Positions 11,610 through 23,986 of a stretch of DNA of 64,000 bases are shown piece after piece. The translations under genes and the position numbers were made by a program. Within the stretch, counting starts at the first letter, position 1, and each line of letters starts with the position of its first letter. Source of the DNA: Albifimbria verrucaria (Eukaryota; Ascomycota; Sordariomycetes; Hypocreales; Stachybotryaceae); NCBI GenBank assembly GCA_020081605.1, contig JAHREC010000062.1, forward strand, positions 3,529,758 to 3,593,757, in the 5' to 3' direction. Under the pieces are notes generated by a model, which was given only the letters and a program-made list of their open reading frames with translations, ran no database searches and was not told the origin of the DNA.

Positions 11610-13586
11610 GCAGTGTCGAGAAGAGCAGTTTTGAAAGCCACAGCTAGCAGCTTCAGCCAAAGCTAAGCTCTCGCGCACGCTTGCGTGCCATCTAGTCGAT
11701 TGTGCCTCCCCAATCATGCAGGCATTGCTTGTGGGGATCCAAGCACCAATCCGACATTATATCATTCACGACGCATCTTTTGATGCAAATTTTTCTCTCT
11801 TTGGCCCCATTGTTTGGTTTTACGGCTTCGCATTCATGGTTTCCAGCAGAGGCGTATGAGATTCAAGAAAAGAGCACGGCGGAACAATACCCCATTATGT
11901 GATTGGCGTTTGCACAATTTAGTTCCAATGGTCGTTTGCATGGTTTGCAGAAAGAAGCAGGAACTTTTAAATGACAGGGCATACAACATCGGAAACCAGG
12001 GACACACACTATAGACTGGACTTGCAGGGAACGACTTTTCTTTTGTTTTTTTGTATCATGGCTCCTCGACGGCAGCAGCTTTGCGAGCGCGCAGCGGGAG
12101 ACCGGGCAGCAGGAAGAAAACTGGTGTGCAGGCTTGCAACTGGCCGGGCCAGCTGTGCGAGCCCAACATGCTTCGGATTGCACTCATGTAAGGGAATGGG
12201 TTAGGCGTTTTTCTATATACCTTTGTCTTTTCATTTCAGGTCGATACTTTGGAACCAATTTCTTAGGTCGCGGCCGGGCCGTGGGAGACATGCATGGAAA
12301 GGCTACGGGTGCTTTCTTTCTCTGTAACAATCAGCTTTAGGTATCACGATGAAAGAGATTCATTGGCTCACGCTGCATTTCTACTGTTCCCCATTCTGCC
12401 CAAGTGACTGCCACTGCGTAAAAGGAGGTTTTGATACGAGGATGTGTCTGATTTGCTGTACAAGTCCTTGCATGAAGTCGTATAAGTCTACACACCACCA
12501 CACAGCACAACCAATCACGGCATGCCCTACCCGTTGAAAACATTCCGAGATTTAACTCCAACATGGAAGAATCATCGACTATCATCCCCGCCCCCGCCAA
12601 CCGCGCTTATACATGCTCTACCAAGCCGACTTGACGACACGGATTGTAACGTAGCGTTTGCCGGCAACGGGGCGTGCATGTATTCAGCGTGTATTCACGT
12701 GTAGCCCTTCCTTCTCCCCAGCCCGGATATAACGAAAACAAAGATTGGAGAAAAAGGGGGAACACTGCATGTGGGGTGGTTGGGATTGAAGGGTCGGCTA
12801 CTGATTATCTTAGCTGGCGATCTGTATATCAAAGGTTGGGCTTCATGTCTATCCCGAGGGTGTGTCGATCGGACCCTTTCGAAACGTGAGGGTGGGGAAG
12901 GGCGACGGATATATGCCGATGGGAAACGAAGGACAGGGCGATCGTCGCCGGGTAGCAAGGGTGGGTTCTTGACTGGGGTGGGCTGGTGTTCCTGTGTGAT
13001 TCCTGTTTGCGGGCAAGATTGACTGCCGTGGTTGACGTGGTGAAGCTCGAGGAAGTGCCGGACGGGGTGCTTCTCCACGATGGGGCCTGGGGGACTGGGA
13101 TAGAACGTGGCTCGGGCGTGGATCTCGCTGGGGGCGGTGGGGATGGGGAGAGGAGAGGAGAGGAACACGTCAGTTTGGCGGTGGGCACATGTGATGAGCT
13201 TTACCATAGCGATGTGAAGATCACGGGCGGACGGAATAAAACACATTGAGTAAAAGGCTGATCAGTGGAAACCCCTTCAGATTGGGGTGTTCTTGGAAAG
13301 AGATCTAGATAACAACAGGGGAAAAGAAACTCCAGATCCTGAATGCTCGCACCCGCCCGTTTCGATGTCCCCGTCCACCGTTTCCTTTGTTTATTCCATG
13401 CCGAGGGGGCAGCGCCTCGACAACCGCTATCATACATGAGCATTATCATCCAAATCGTCCCCTCCCGCTGCTTGCTTCGCGGGGAGGGTTAGATACTGGT
13501 GGGAAAAAAGGGGAGGTTCTGAATTTTAAAAGAACACAAGATACATCATGACATGGATTAGTAATGGTGAGACTATAGGTGAGTGC
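11610..13586. other. intergenic between convergent genes; no gene seen
   Basis: This carries the 3' regions of the PLC gene (+) and the palmitoyltransferase gene (-). The short ORFs show no family resemblance. Confidence 0.6.
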
Positions 13587-15188
13587 TTAATCGACTCCGT
13601 CGTCTTGGAACTGGGCGCTCCCCGGACTGCTTTTGCCGGTGACGCTTTGAGAGCTGCCTTTGCGAAGCATGCCGCTGGCACCGCCACGGCCCCAGCCGCC
13701 GCCGTTAGTGACGACGTCCATGGCGCGGCGCTCGGCTTCCTCGCGGCTGGCGTTGGCTGGCGGGGCGTCGTCGGCGTCGATGTCGTCGAGCTCTTCCTCG
13801 ATGGTACGGCCACGCGGGCTGAGGCGGCGCAGTGGCACGTCTTGCGAGGCGTCGGCGTACAGGTTCGGGTCTCTGCCCAGCACGCGGTCTGCTTTGCTAG
13901 CGGAGCGTCTGGGACCGTTGGACGGGGCTGGGGTTCCTCAGGAGTCCCCAGCCTGCCTGAACTTCACGGGCACGTTGCTCCTCCCTCTCCCGGCGAACAC
14001 GCTCCCGGGCTTCAACCCACTTGGGGTTGGGTTCCCACGCCCAGCCGTCACCTGTCGTGTTGCAGATGGGTACGAACCAGAGCAGAGGAGTAGGGCCCAG
14101 TAGATGCTGGAGATTTCGCTTCCAGCCCAGGTCAAACGCATTCGGGAGCTTCTCCGAGTCTTGCTCATCAAGGTACTCGTCATAGCGTTTCCTTGCCAGG
14201 TCCCTTTCCCTTTCTTCAAAAGTCATGTTGACGGGTCGAGATCCATCAGGGGATACGATCGAGGCATGTCCATGGTGCGCCTCTCCTCGCCCTCCTCCGG
14301 TCGTGTGATACCCGGCAGAGCGTTAGTGTGGAAGTCGACAAACTGCTGCGCAGCCTGGGGATTCCGTTGGCAGGATCGTGGGCCTGCAGGTACGTCTTCT
14401 TCAGGGAGAGAGGTATCTAGTCTTTTCGAGACATTCAATAGTCGTCTGGCCACGGCTGGCCAGGATGATGTGCCAGGTGGTAAACGCACCCACAACCAAG
14501 CCAATGATGCCGCTGATGACGCACAGCATGATGAAGTTGACGGGCAGCAGGGTCTCGAGGTTCTGCACGTCGTCGAGAATCTCGCCCCAGACCCAGCAGC
14601 CGCTGACGGCAAAGGCGTAGAAGCAGAAGACGGTGGTGTATATCAGGAACAGCAGGAAGGCCTTGTGGTTGCGCAGGCCGATGCAGGTGGCGAGCCAGGG
14701 GCAGTGGTGGTCCATCTTGAGGACGCAGCGGCGACATGTAGAGCAGTGGTGGGCACGGTCAGGCTTGCGGGCCTGGCACTTCTTGCAGTAGCGGAACTCG
14801 CCGTTGCTCTTGACGGTGAAGGAGGTGGCCATGGGGGCGTTCTGGGTCGGGAGGAGGCCGTAGCCGTCATCGTTGGTGGTGGAGCCGGGGGCGTGAAGAC
14901 GGCGGTGGTGTAGGACCAGTTGAGCAGGAGGTAGATGCAGATGCCGACGAGGGACGATGTGGTTCCTTGGGGTGTGTCAGCAGCTTGTGCGAGGAGTTGG
15001 AGTTGGAGTTGGCGATGATGATGCCTGCTTATGCACTTACCAACCCAGTAGCTTTTCTTGCTGTCCTGGCCAATCTTGACCACGACCCAGACGGCCCACG
15101 TGGTCAATCCGTAGACGAAGACCAGCGGCAGGTATTTGGCAAAGGCGCAGCACGCGCGCTCGACCTTGCGCGCCCATCGACGGGCCAT
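13587..15188 (-). CDS. pfa3: DHHC protein S-acyltransferase (Pfa3-like)
   Basis: A membrane enzyme that attaches palmitate to cysteines of target proteins. In yeast, Pfa3 acts on vacuolar Vac8. The first membrane segments are at FAKYLPLVFVYGLTTWAVW and IYLLLNWSYT. The Cys-rich DHHC domain (about 14660-14790) holds the DHHC catalytic motif in MDHHCPWLATC, followed by two more membrane segments and a conserved C-terminal block (DLGWKRN, PLLWFVPICN). One intron is clear at 14966-15040 (GTAAGT...AG). The family usually starts at MARRW (ATG at 15188); an in-frame ATG at 15233 would add 15 acidic residues. Frame breaks lie near 14889, 14405, 14350, 14234 and 13900, several at G/C runs. Conserved sequence on both sides of each break argues for error. 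Confidence 0.9.
14966..15040 (-). other. intron of the pfa3-like gene
   Basis: GTAAGT donor and CAAG acceptor. Removal joins the first membrane segment in frame to the second, giving WVG followed by TTSSLVG. Confidence 0.85.
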
Positions 15189-15781
15189 TGTGTTCTCTCT
15201 CTCTTCGTCGTCGACCTCGTCCTCCCAGGCCATTCCTCAAGGGAAAGGAAAGGATAGGGCGAGCAGCGCGTCGTGCCCGTACCAGCGGAAGTGTGCGGCT
15301 AGTTGGTCAGAGCCATCGACAGTGGACGGAAGAAAAGGGGCGGGATGGTCGAAAGGAAACGCAACGCAAACGCAGACGCTGGGGAGGAGGGAGGGAGGTT
15401 TCTAAGGAACGACAGGCGATTTTGGCTGGTTGCTGCATCTCGTCCAATCTCACAGCCCGCCGGAGGTTCGGAGTGGCTCAGAGGCCAGGCTTAGGTCATC
15501 AGGGGTTCCCGTTCTTGGGCCAAAGTGGAGCGCAGGGTCCAGGTTCTGATACAAGGGCATGTTTAATCTTTTCTCCACTGTCAACCGCACGGCACACGAC
15601 CGTTGGTCTAAGTTAAGCCTCAGCTTTACATGGCTGGACTCTACGTAGCAAAGCAGAATGCCGCTCTCGAATCTTTCCTCTGCGGCCTTGTGCCAGAGAC
15701 TGCAACCTCATACTGAATCGTCACCGCCATCATAAATCCTGCTGTCCATGTCCCCACTCACCAACCGCCTCTTCTCCTAAC
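15189..15781. other. intergenic; 5' region of pfa3-like gene
   Basis: No gene seen. This holds the upstream region of the palmitoyltransferase and the 3' side of the C2H2 gene. Confidence 0.55.
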
Positions 15782-16649
15782 CTACGACCCCTGCTGACCA
15801 AACAGCTCCTGCGCCCTCTTCGTAACCCGATATCTCGGATTTCCCTCTCCGTCGCGCTTCTTCATGACCTCCACCAGCCCTGCCGTGAGCTGGTCGATGT
15901 ACGCCTCGAACCTGTCTGTGTCCCGGAGCCTGCATTTGGTGCCGGCCGCCTCCGCATGGCAGGCAATCGCGGCAAGCGACTTGAACGACGAGAGACAGTA
16001 GGGGCAGCGGTACGATCGACTGCTGTGCGCGGACGACAGGAGATGGCCGATCAGTCCCTTGGGTCGAGGGAAGGCCTTTCTGTTCGAGTTTCAGAAAGTC
16101 TTTCTTTGCAACTAGGTACACGAGACTTACTGGCAAAGTGGCTTGGGGCAGTGATACCGCTCGGAACATGCCAAGTAGTACCTGGTGGCATCAAACGCCG
16201 GGTGATGAGGGTGGTCGGGGTCGACTCCGTGAAAAACGAGTCGCGTCGTGGGCTTTGTATTTTCTTTATCACTTGTCCTTGCCCAGCCATCGTGATTAGC
16301 CGCTCCCACGCCTGAAGATCTCTGCGCCAGCAATTTATCACACTCCTCATCGCTCCAAAGTTGCTGAGGAGCGGGTTCCTGGCCCTTCACAAACGCCGAG
16401 TAATCGTGCTTGATAGGCGCCTGCGTGAGGACTTGAAGCTGCGTGGTGAAGCTGAGCTTTTCATCGCGGATCTCGTCGAGCTTGGCTACAGAAAGCCGTA
16501 CGCAGTCCCTTTCGATGTGTTTCATGAGATCTCCGAGGCGGCTCAGCGGTCCAGTTCCGCAGGCTGGACATGCGAGATGCTCCTCTTGGTTAGGGTTCTG
16601 GTTTATTAGTTCATGATTAAATATCATGGTTTTGCAGACATACCTCCAT
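15782..16649 (-). CDS. C2H2-type zinc-finger-like protein of unknown function
   Basis: The protein has two metal-binding-type blocks. The first is CPACGTGPLSRLGDLMKHIE at the N-terminus. The second is at the C-terminus, CPYCLSSFKSLAAIACHAE, preceded by an ACSERYHCPKPLC stretch. This arrangement is typical of uncharacterised fungal C2H2 proteins. My model has three exons: ATG-GAG at 16644-16649, a 46-nt intron (16598-16643, GTATGT...CTAAT...CAG), exon 2 at 16131-16597, an intron at 16023-16130 (GTAAGT...CAG), and a last exon ending at the TAG at 15782. The start is inferred from the intron signals. A longer N-terminus with further fingers is possible. A role in DNA or RNA binding is only suggested by the fingers. 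No frame break is needed. Confidence 0.75.
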
Positions 16650-16945
16650 CGTAACCAAAGGCCAGAGGCAGCAGTGTGATATTGTGATAGAGATGATGGA
16701 CCACGGTGCCAGATGCTAGGACATGGAAGGAGGAATTTCGTGGTTGAAAAGAGAAAAGACTTGATAGAATCACAGTGCCAGCTGTTACACAATTTCATTG
16801 TGTCGCCAGCACGCCAGGGCCTCAACTATGCCGTGGCAGCTGTAGCTTTACATCTGACTCCTATTAATCAACACTGTCTACCAATTCTTACCTCCGGTCT
16901 ATGCATCTATTCCGCTTCATAGGCTTCCTCGGAGTCGAAACGCAC

Positions 16946-18882
16946 TCAGGTATCATCGTTATCCTCCATGTCCCTATCCGCGTCTCTATCCACATCCCCG
17001 TCCACGTCTCCATCCTCATCGTCGACATCGCTCCCGCTGCCACTATCAGCGTTATCAGAATCCGACCCTCCAACAGCCCTTGCATATCCTGAGGCTCTGA
17101 AGCCACCGGTGACTCGGGCGCCTTGCTCGCACTCTTCATCACGTCACGCATCCTTACGCTATAGCCCTTATTCTTAGCCTTCTTGGACGGCTCCTTGCCG
17201 CGCAAAAGCGTGAGCTCCTCGTGGGTCAAATCGAGATTTGGCAAAGGTAAGTGGTACGATGCAGATGCCGTGGTTCGCACAGGTGTCCTGTCTCCCACTT
17301 GAAGCGTGGCTGCGAAGTCTGTCCTGCTCAACCGTCGCCCAAATTGGATAGCGACCAGCTTCGTCTTCATAATAGCTTTTGTCTTGGCCCAGAGTCCGCC
17401 ATGATACCAGCCACTACTGACATCCCACGTTGGTCTTATCGCGGCATTATCGAAGAGCTCCTTGAGCAAGGGATCAGTGATATCGCAGACCTGCCAGACC
17501 TTTCCATCCGTATGATATGTTTCACCATCAAAGATGTGACTCTCCGAGAGCTCTTCAAGAAATTCCTTGGTAGGACCCATCTGTGCCTTACGCAGTGACC
17601 GCCAGCTTTGACCTTGTTGAGCCCGCTTCTGTTTAGGCAGCTTGAACATGAGTGTTTGGTATATCCGGTATTTCGGGTCCGCTCTCGGATCCACGCCATA
17701 GGGGACAACCCCATCCCTCCAAGGACCGCCCTTGAATTGGTAGGCCACATAGTTGAGGTACTTCTTCAGCTCATTCCAGTTTCTAAGTTTGCCTCCTAAA
17801 TGGTTGAGTAGAGACCGACGAGTCCATACTGGTCGGTCCTGGAATGCTTCTTCCAGCTGGGCAATGACCTCAACAGTTCTCAAGTCCGTCATATCTGGCG
17901 GGTGCTGAGGGCCGTCTGGAGTAGGATCTTCTGCTCCGATAAAGTATCCCACTTGTTTCACTGCGGTGAGGTTGACGGTGCCACCGTCTTCTGTGTTTCG
18001 CACATAAGGATTCTGCGAATAGAAGTAGTTGAACGGGAGACTCCTATGAGTGAAAATAGGAGGAGGAATAATGTCCACATGAGGCCCGGTGTCGGTACCA
18101 GGCGTGAACTTGAACTGCTTCAGCACATCCACTAAACCATCTAGTCAGCAAAGCCAGCTCAAAAGGGAACACGAGTAGTCTCACCATCGCCTGGTAGAAC
18201 CTGATCTACGTATCTCTGAGCGAATGAGGATTTGGACATGTCCCAATAAAAGTCGGCCAAGCCTCGGAAGCGATGGGTGTGCTTGATAATACCGGCTGCC
18301 TCAACTTCGTATTTGCCCACATTGTCCTCAAGCTTACGTCTTAAAACCTTTGGGTCGTCCAGTCTCGCCGTAGAGCATATGTTTACACCATCAAATGTCT
18401 GCTCACCAGGCTCAGAGAAATCAATGTCCCCAGCCAAGGTCCCTTCGAGCCCCTCTTCCGCTTCCTCCCGGTGCGCTTGGGAACAGTGACCTTGAGGACC
18501 ACGTTGTGAGAGCGCGCATTGTGCGACATGATTGGTCTGCAGAAGGGATTTTCCGGATCAAGGTATAATGGTATGGATGTTTTTGCAGGATCCAGAGTCT
18601 GGAATCATGTTAATACGGCGGGAGCCATGTGCTTGTGGAGGTCAGACCAACATGTCTTAGCGAAGGCACGCGGCCGAAGGCTTTGACGGCACGATCGACA
18701 TTTTCGACGACGGCGGGTATTTCAACCGCGCCGAGATCTCTGGCAGGAATTGAATACTTGGGTGCTGGTTTTTGAGACTGCGGCCGCAGTACTGTGGTGC
18801 CCAGGAAATCGGCCGAGGAGGTTGTCTGCCGGCTTGGGCGGGCAGCTTCTGTGCTGGCCGATAGCGCAGGGTCCAGCGACAT
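16946..18882 (-). CDS. tfc1: transcription factor IIIC subunit 5 (Tau95/Tfc1-like)
   Basis: A subunit of TFIIIC, which binds internal promoters of tRNA and 5S rRNA genes and recruits TFIIIB for RNA polymerase III. The N-terminus carries the conserved promoter-binding subunit signature (PARDLGAVEIPAVVENVDRA). The central block contains RPVWTRRSLLNHLGGKL, a hallmark of the family, followed by PYGVDPRADPKYRIYQT. The C-terminus is very acidic (Asp/Glu/Ser), as usual for Tau95. Two introns fit well: 18599-18651 (GTTGGT...TTAAC...CAG) and 18132-18184 (GTGAGA...TTTAG). Start is the ATG at 18882 and stop is at 16946. Two frame breaks are seen, at a run of four C on the plus strand (18450-18453) and near 17093. 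Beyond the second, only the shifted frame gives the acidic tail. Confidence 0.9.
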
Positions 18883-20791
18883 GCTTGTGATGCGAGGCGA
18901 GCTCCAGAACAAGACAAAATTCTAGTGTTGAGCAAGCCGCATATATGCCGTCGGTAAGAGGCTTTCACGAGCAAAGAACGGGCCACACTAGAGTGTTAGT
19001 GATGTGATGATAGGTTGAGTGGATACCGCTACGGCTGTCAAGCATTCTCAGGTCCGGCAACGGGATGATAGAGGCGCGTCACACGATTAATTGGAGACGG
19101 TATGCCCTCGGAGCGGGTTGCTTCGTTCATGATATCAAGACGGCATCATGTGAGCTGGCAGACAAGACACAAAGCTCAGTAGAGAAAGGCTACGGAAACC
19201 AAAATCCCCACAGTGCACACACTGTATATGCACGAATGAGTTGTTGTTCCAGTAGGCCTTGGCCCGTGCGTCAGCCAGCGGCTCAGCCAATCACCATCGC
19301 TTCGGTAGATCATCTGAAAGGTCGAGACTGGGCAGACAGAAAAAGAAGTGCGCGATATGTACCTGGAGATACAGTGCCCAAGTGTCGTAACAAGGTGAAA
19401 CGGCATGCTTGGTTGGCCCGGATGGATCAAAATATTTAAATATCTATGATCAGCACAATCACGGAAGAAGCCAAGGTGTCTGGCTGCAGCACGGGTGGAA
19501 AATGGCGCTCGTAAACAACAATATCATGCGCCGTAATGCCGACGATGTCGACGGAGACTTTTGCAAGGCTACTTGACACTGTAGCTCCTCTTTTGTCCAC
19601 CACATGCTCTGGCTGGGCAGCGAGCCTCGGGATCAGAAACCCAGAGTCGCATCAGCGAATCGTTCTTGCATGAGCTCGATTCTGCACGTAGAGCTGTCTG
19701 ATGCCTCTACATAGTACAGCCCATCTGCAGCGGAGGATCATTCGCCCCTCCCCTGACAACATGGTCGGCTCCGTTGCTGTGTACATAATATCATGCAACA
19801 GGTAAGGCTGTGTGTGTGTGGTCTGGCAACTAAGGCCAAGTACCCGTAACGAGACATTCATTAGCAGAGCTGCACACAGTACATTTGCGTCCAATTTCGC
19901 GGGCCCCACACGGTCACCAGGCCTCTGCTGGGCGAGCTGAGCTACAGTGCCCCTAACGAGGCCCCCTGGCACGGGGCGGAAGATAGGCACTGTAGACCCT
20001 GCCTCTGGCTGCTGTACTAGCGAGTATCGAGTACCGGGTACCGCAGCGCCCCGGCGAAAACGAAAACAGAGCGCAAGTCCCCGCGTCCACAGGTACCCGA
20101 CTCTACCCAGCGGTGGTTGTAGCAGTACGGCCAACCACCACCACGCATCGGCTGATTTCACCGCCCAGCGCTACATGGCCTGGCCGACCCTTAATACTCA
20201 GGTACCTGCACGTCGTCGTCGCTCTCCAAGTCGAGCCCGGCACCAGCACCAGCAACCAGCACCCGGCCTAGTCGAGTTGAACCAAACCAAACCAGCCCAG
20301 CCCAGCCCAGCCCGCAATTCATCGTCTCTCGCGCGTCACCTCCAACCATCTCCGACGCCCCATACCATCGACACCAAACCCTCCACCCCCATCGCAGGTC
20401 GCTTCTCTCCATCCTCGACAATTGAGCCTGGCTGGTTCAGGGCTGACAGTGCCGTTCCTCTCCTTGTCGTATCATTCCGGCCGTCGCATCTCACAGCCAC
20501 CCCTGCCCGCCCTCCTCTCACCACGCCCGCGTCTCTGGCTCTGGTTCGGGTGCCGACACGACAGGCCTCCTCCAAGCTCTTCCTCCGACTCTGCGAGACG
20601 ACGCCCGTCCCGTCAGAAGCTCCCTATCCCGCTGCCACATCACGGTAGGCCAACACACCATTTGCTCGCCTTCGCACAGTCCGACCCCTCCCACCCCCAA
20701 GACCCGAACTACCCCACCAGCCTTCAACCATCCATCGCACATATTGCCGTCAATTCTCCCAGCCTAGCTGATGGATAGCCATCTACAGAAG
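18883..20791. other. intergenic between divergent genes
   Basis: About 1.9 kb with no recognisable gene. It should hold the promoters of the TFIIIC subunit gene (-) and the B56 gene (+). The last 600 nt before the B56 start are C-rich and CT/CA-rich, including four tandem CAGCC units near 20285, consistent with a long leader. Confidence 0.5.
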
Positions 20792-23006
20792 ATGAAGGGT
20801 TTCCGCGCCAAAGTCGTAGGTTTCCCTTCCAGTCCCCTGTCTCCAGCCTGGCCTCGTCCCTCAGCTAACCCGGCCACGGCCCCCACAGCTCGGGCGAAGC
20901 AAGGACTCCAACAAGGCGTCCAGGAACAAGAAGGACGCCAAAGATGGAACCGCATCGCCCTCTTCTCGAGACTCGTCGAATCAGTCCCCGTCCTGACTCC
21001 CACGTCGTCCACCTCGACGCTGAACGATGCCCGTAACAAGCCTCTGCCCTCCAACACCGCAGGCATTGCAGGAGAACATGGTACGGCCCAGCAGCCCTTG
21101 AACCTCTCCAACCTCTCGCACTCGGAAAGCATATCTGACCGCTTTGGCTCGACAGCCGGCACTTCAAGTCCCAATGGTAGCAGTTCCAACCCGAGGCTGC
21201 CCCCGACCGTGGTCATCAGCCCTACCCCCGGCGTAAGTGGTGCTCCGCCCCTCCCAAGCCGATTTGATATTGACCGCCGGGTTCTAGCATATCCCGCCCC
21301 TGGCGCTGCCGAGACGATGCCACACGATTTGGCTCCCCGAAAGCCGGCCAAAAGTCGCTCCTGCTCCACAGAGGAATCGACAACCGTGATGCCATTCCCG
21401 AGGGCCTTCGTACCCCTAGGCGCCAGCACTCGTCGCGCTTCGACATCTCGGCACACCGAGAGTTGGAGAAGCTGCCAGGCTTCCATGAAGTGCCACCTAA
21501 CCGAAGGCAGGAACTCTTCATGGAGAAGATCGACCAGTGCAATGTCATCTTCGACTTTAACGACGCGAGTGGTGACATGAAGTCCAAGGAGATCAAGCGC
21601 CTCGCCCTCCATGAGCTGCTCGACTATGTTGCCAACAACAGACAGGTTATCACCGAGCCCATGTACCCCAGAGTCGTCGACATGTTTGCGAAGAACCTGT
21701 TCCGCCCGATTCCACCTCCTATAAACCTCCAAGGCGAGGCCTTCGACCCTGATGAGGACGAGCCTGTCTTGGAAGTCGCTTGGCCACATATCCAAGTCGT
21801 TTATGAGTTCTTCCTTCGCTTCATCGAAAGCCAGGACTTCAACACCAACATCGCCAAGGCCTACATTGATCATAGCTTTGTGCTGCAGCTGCTCGAACTC
21901 TTCGACTCCGAGGACCCCGGGAGCGTGACTTCCTCAAGACTACACTCCACCGTATCTACGGTAAATTCCTCAACCTCAGATCCTTTATCCGCAAATCCAT
22001 CAACAACGTATTCTTCCAATTCACCTACGAGACCGAGAGATTCAACGGAATTGCCGAGCTGCTGGAGATTCTGGGCTCCATCATTAACGGTTTCGCCCTG
22101 CCATTGAAGGAGGAACACAAGATCTTCCTGACTCGTGTTCTGCTTCCTCTCCATAAACCCAAGAGCTTGAGCATGTACCACCCTCAACTGGCTTATTGTA
22201 TTGTGCAATTCCTTGAAAAGGACGCATCACTTACTGAGCATGTAAGAGTTATATCATGGAAACGTAAACGCAAGGCATTAGCTAACTAATTCACCAGGTT
22301 GTCGTTGGCCTTCTACGATACTGGCCCAAGGTCAACAGCACCAAGGAAGTTATGTTCCTAAACGAAGTGGAAGACATTTTCGAAGTTATGGACCCGGCTG
22401 AATTTGCCAAGGTCCAGGAGCCTCTCTTCCACCAGCTCGCCAAGTCTGTGGCAAGCCCCCATTTCCAAGTCGCCGAGCGTGCTTTGTACTTTTGGAACAA
22501 CGAATACTTCTGCAACCTCGTTAGCGACAACGTGGAAATCATCCTCCCCATCATGTTTGCCCCTCTATACGAGAACTCGAAGGGTCACTGGAATAGGTGA
22601 GTAGTTGCGTCGAGACATGGATGAACTTTGGTTAACGTGCTCTAGAACCATTCACGGCATGGTGTATAACGCCATGAAACTGTTCATGGAGATTAACCCT
22701 CAACTCTTTGATGATTGCTCGCACGATTACACCGAGCAACAGAACAGCGCAGCGGCGCGTGAAGCCATGCGAGAGAGGACATGGGCGGCGCTCGGTGAAA
22801 AGGCTAAGCAAAGGAGAGCCGCAACTGGTAACGCCGAGACCTCAGGGCGTACCAACACAGCACCTTTGTCAAGAGTCGACGAAGTTGATCCCGTGACCGA
22901 GGACAACCAAAAGAGACTTGACTCCCTCAAACTCCAGGATGCTTCGGGCCGCCGCCCCAGCGTTCACGAACGACAAAACTCTGTTGGATCAACCCGAAGC
23001 CGATGA
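20792..23006 (+). CDS. rts1: PP2A regulatory subunit B56/B' (Rts1/Par1-like)
   Basis: It targets protein phosphatase 2A to substrates in mitosis, septation and stress responses. The N-terminus is low in complexity. The conserved B56 HEAT-repeat core runs from about 21465 ([16 protein letters not shown]) to about 22735 ([16 protein letters not shown]), including [19 protein letters not shown]. Four introns fit: 20816-20888, 21233-21287, 22242-22297 and 22597-22645, all GT...AG. I prefer the ATG at 20792 because the family begins MKGF. An in-frame ATG at 20771 adds seven residues. Frame breaks fall at three runs of four C (20986-20989, 21335-21338, 21915-21918), and perhaps one more near 21228 at an exon end. 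The sequence on each side is highly conserved, so these look like missing bases. Confidence 0.93.
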
Positions 23007-23986
23007 TGAAAAGGCCTAGCTCTCTTAAGTTTTTCTGCCGAATCTACTCCTTAATCCTTCTCTTGGGGAAGACTCTGTTTGTCTACGGCTGCACACCGTT
23101 TTTCACATGTATGTTCGGTTGAGGTTGCTTGCTACCCATTGGTTTGAGGTGGCTGCATTGTTCCAGGTGGCTGGCGATACTGCTCCAGACGGTAGCTACC
23201 TCAGTAAATGATGGGATGTATCCCAAGCTGGGGGCTAGGGAACAGCAGTGGCTCGAACCAAAACGAACGTTAAACGATGCCATTACTCGGGCGAGGCAAA
23301 CATTCGCACAAACACATCATGTCATCGTTTTCGCAACTGCATCTACCCGGCTATAATGGGGAGGCATCGAATTGGGACGCGTTGGACGGATGGGAAGGGA
23401 TTGATGGGAGCACTCAAACTGTGCAGGATTGCTGTTTCTGTGACTCTGTTAATTTTCAGATTTTTGTCTTCCATCTTCTCTTCCTTTTCTTTTCTCCTAC
23501 AGCTCCTTTGTTCTATTCGTAAACCTCCCCGGTTTCTTTTCATTCTTCCCTTTCCACTTCCCTATCTCACCCCTTTTGAAGGAGATTTGCAAAGGAAACT
23601 AGGCGTACAGGAAACGAAATGGAGAAGAGATATACTTGTGCTGGTGGTTCGATCGATTTCCTTTAGTTTTTTAGTTTTTTTTCTCTCGTCCTTCCGCGGT
23701 CGAAGTCGCTGGGCGGCGGCGAGGAGAAGTTAAGGGAAGGGATTTCTGAATGTGTTGATTGCTTGAGGTAGATGATGACGAGGGTACAACGAAAAAAGTC
23801 ACACCGGATAGATCTTCTCTGAACATGACCTGTCTTTCGAAGCTTGTGTATGTTTTCCCACTAGTGTAGACTCATACATTTATTAAATTTGGGATTTGTT
23901 TCAAATTGTTCATAATGAGCAAGGTTCTTCGCTAAGAGAAGACCAAATTACAGGGTATCATATACAGCACGACCTAGCTATTCATC
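23007..23986. other. intergenic between convergent genes; no gene seen
   Basis: 3' regions of the B56 gene (+) and the CID protein gene (-). T-rich tracts occur at about 23455-23560 and 23660-23690. Nothing else is recognisable. Confidence 0.6.

Noticed and set aside
14223..14612. Separate minus-strand gene overlapping the palmitoyltransferase
   Set aside because: Only its C-terminal half matches the enzyme's own C-terminal region in a shifted frame; it is part of the same gene.
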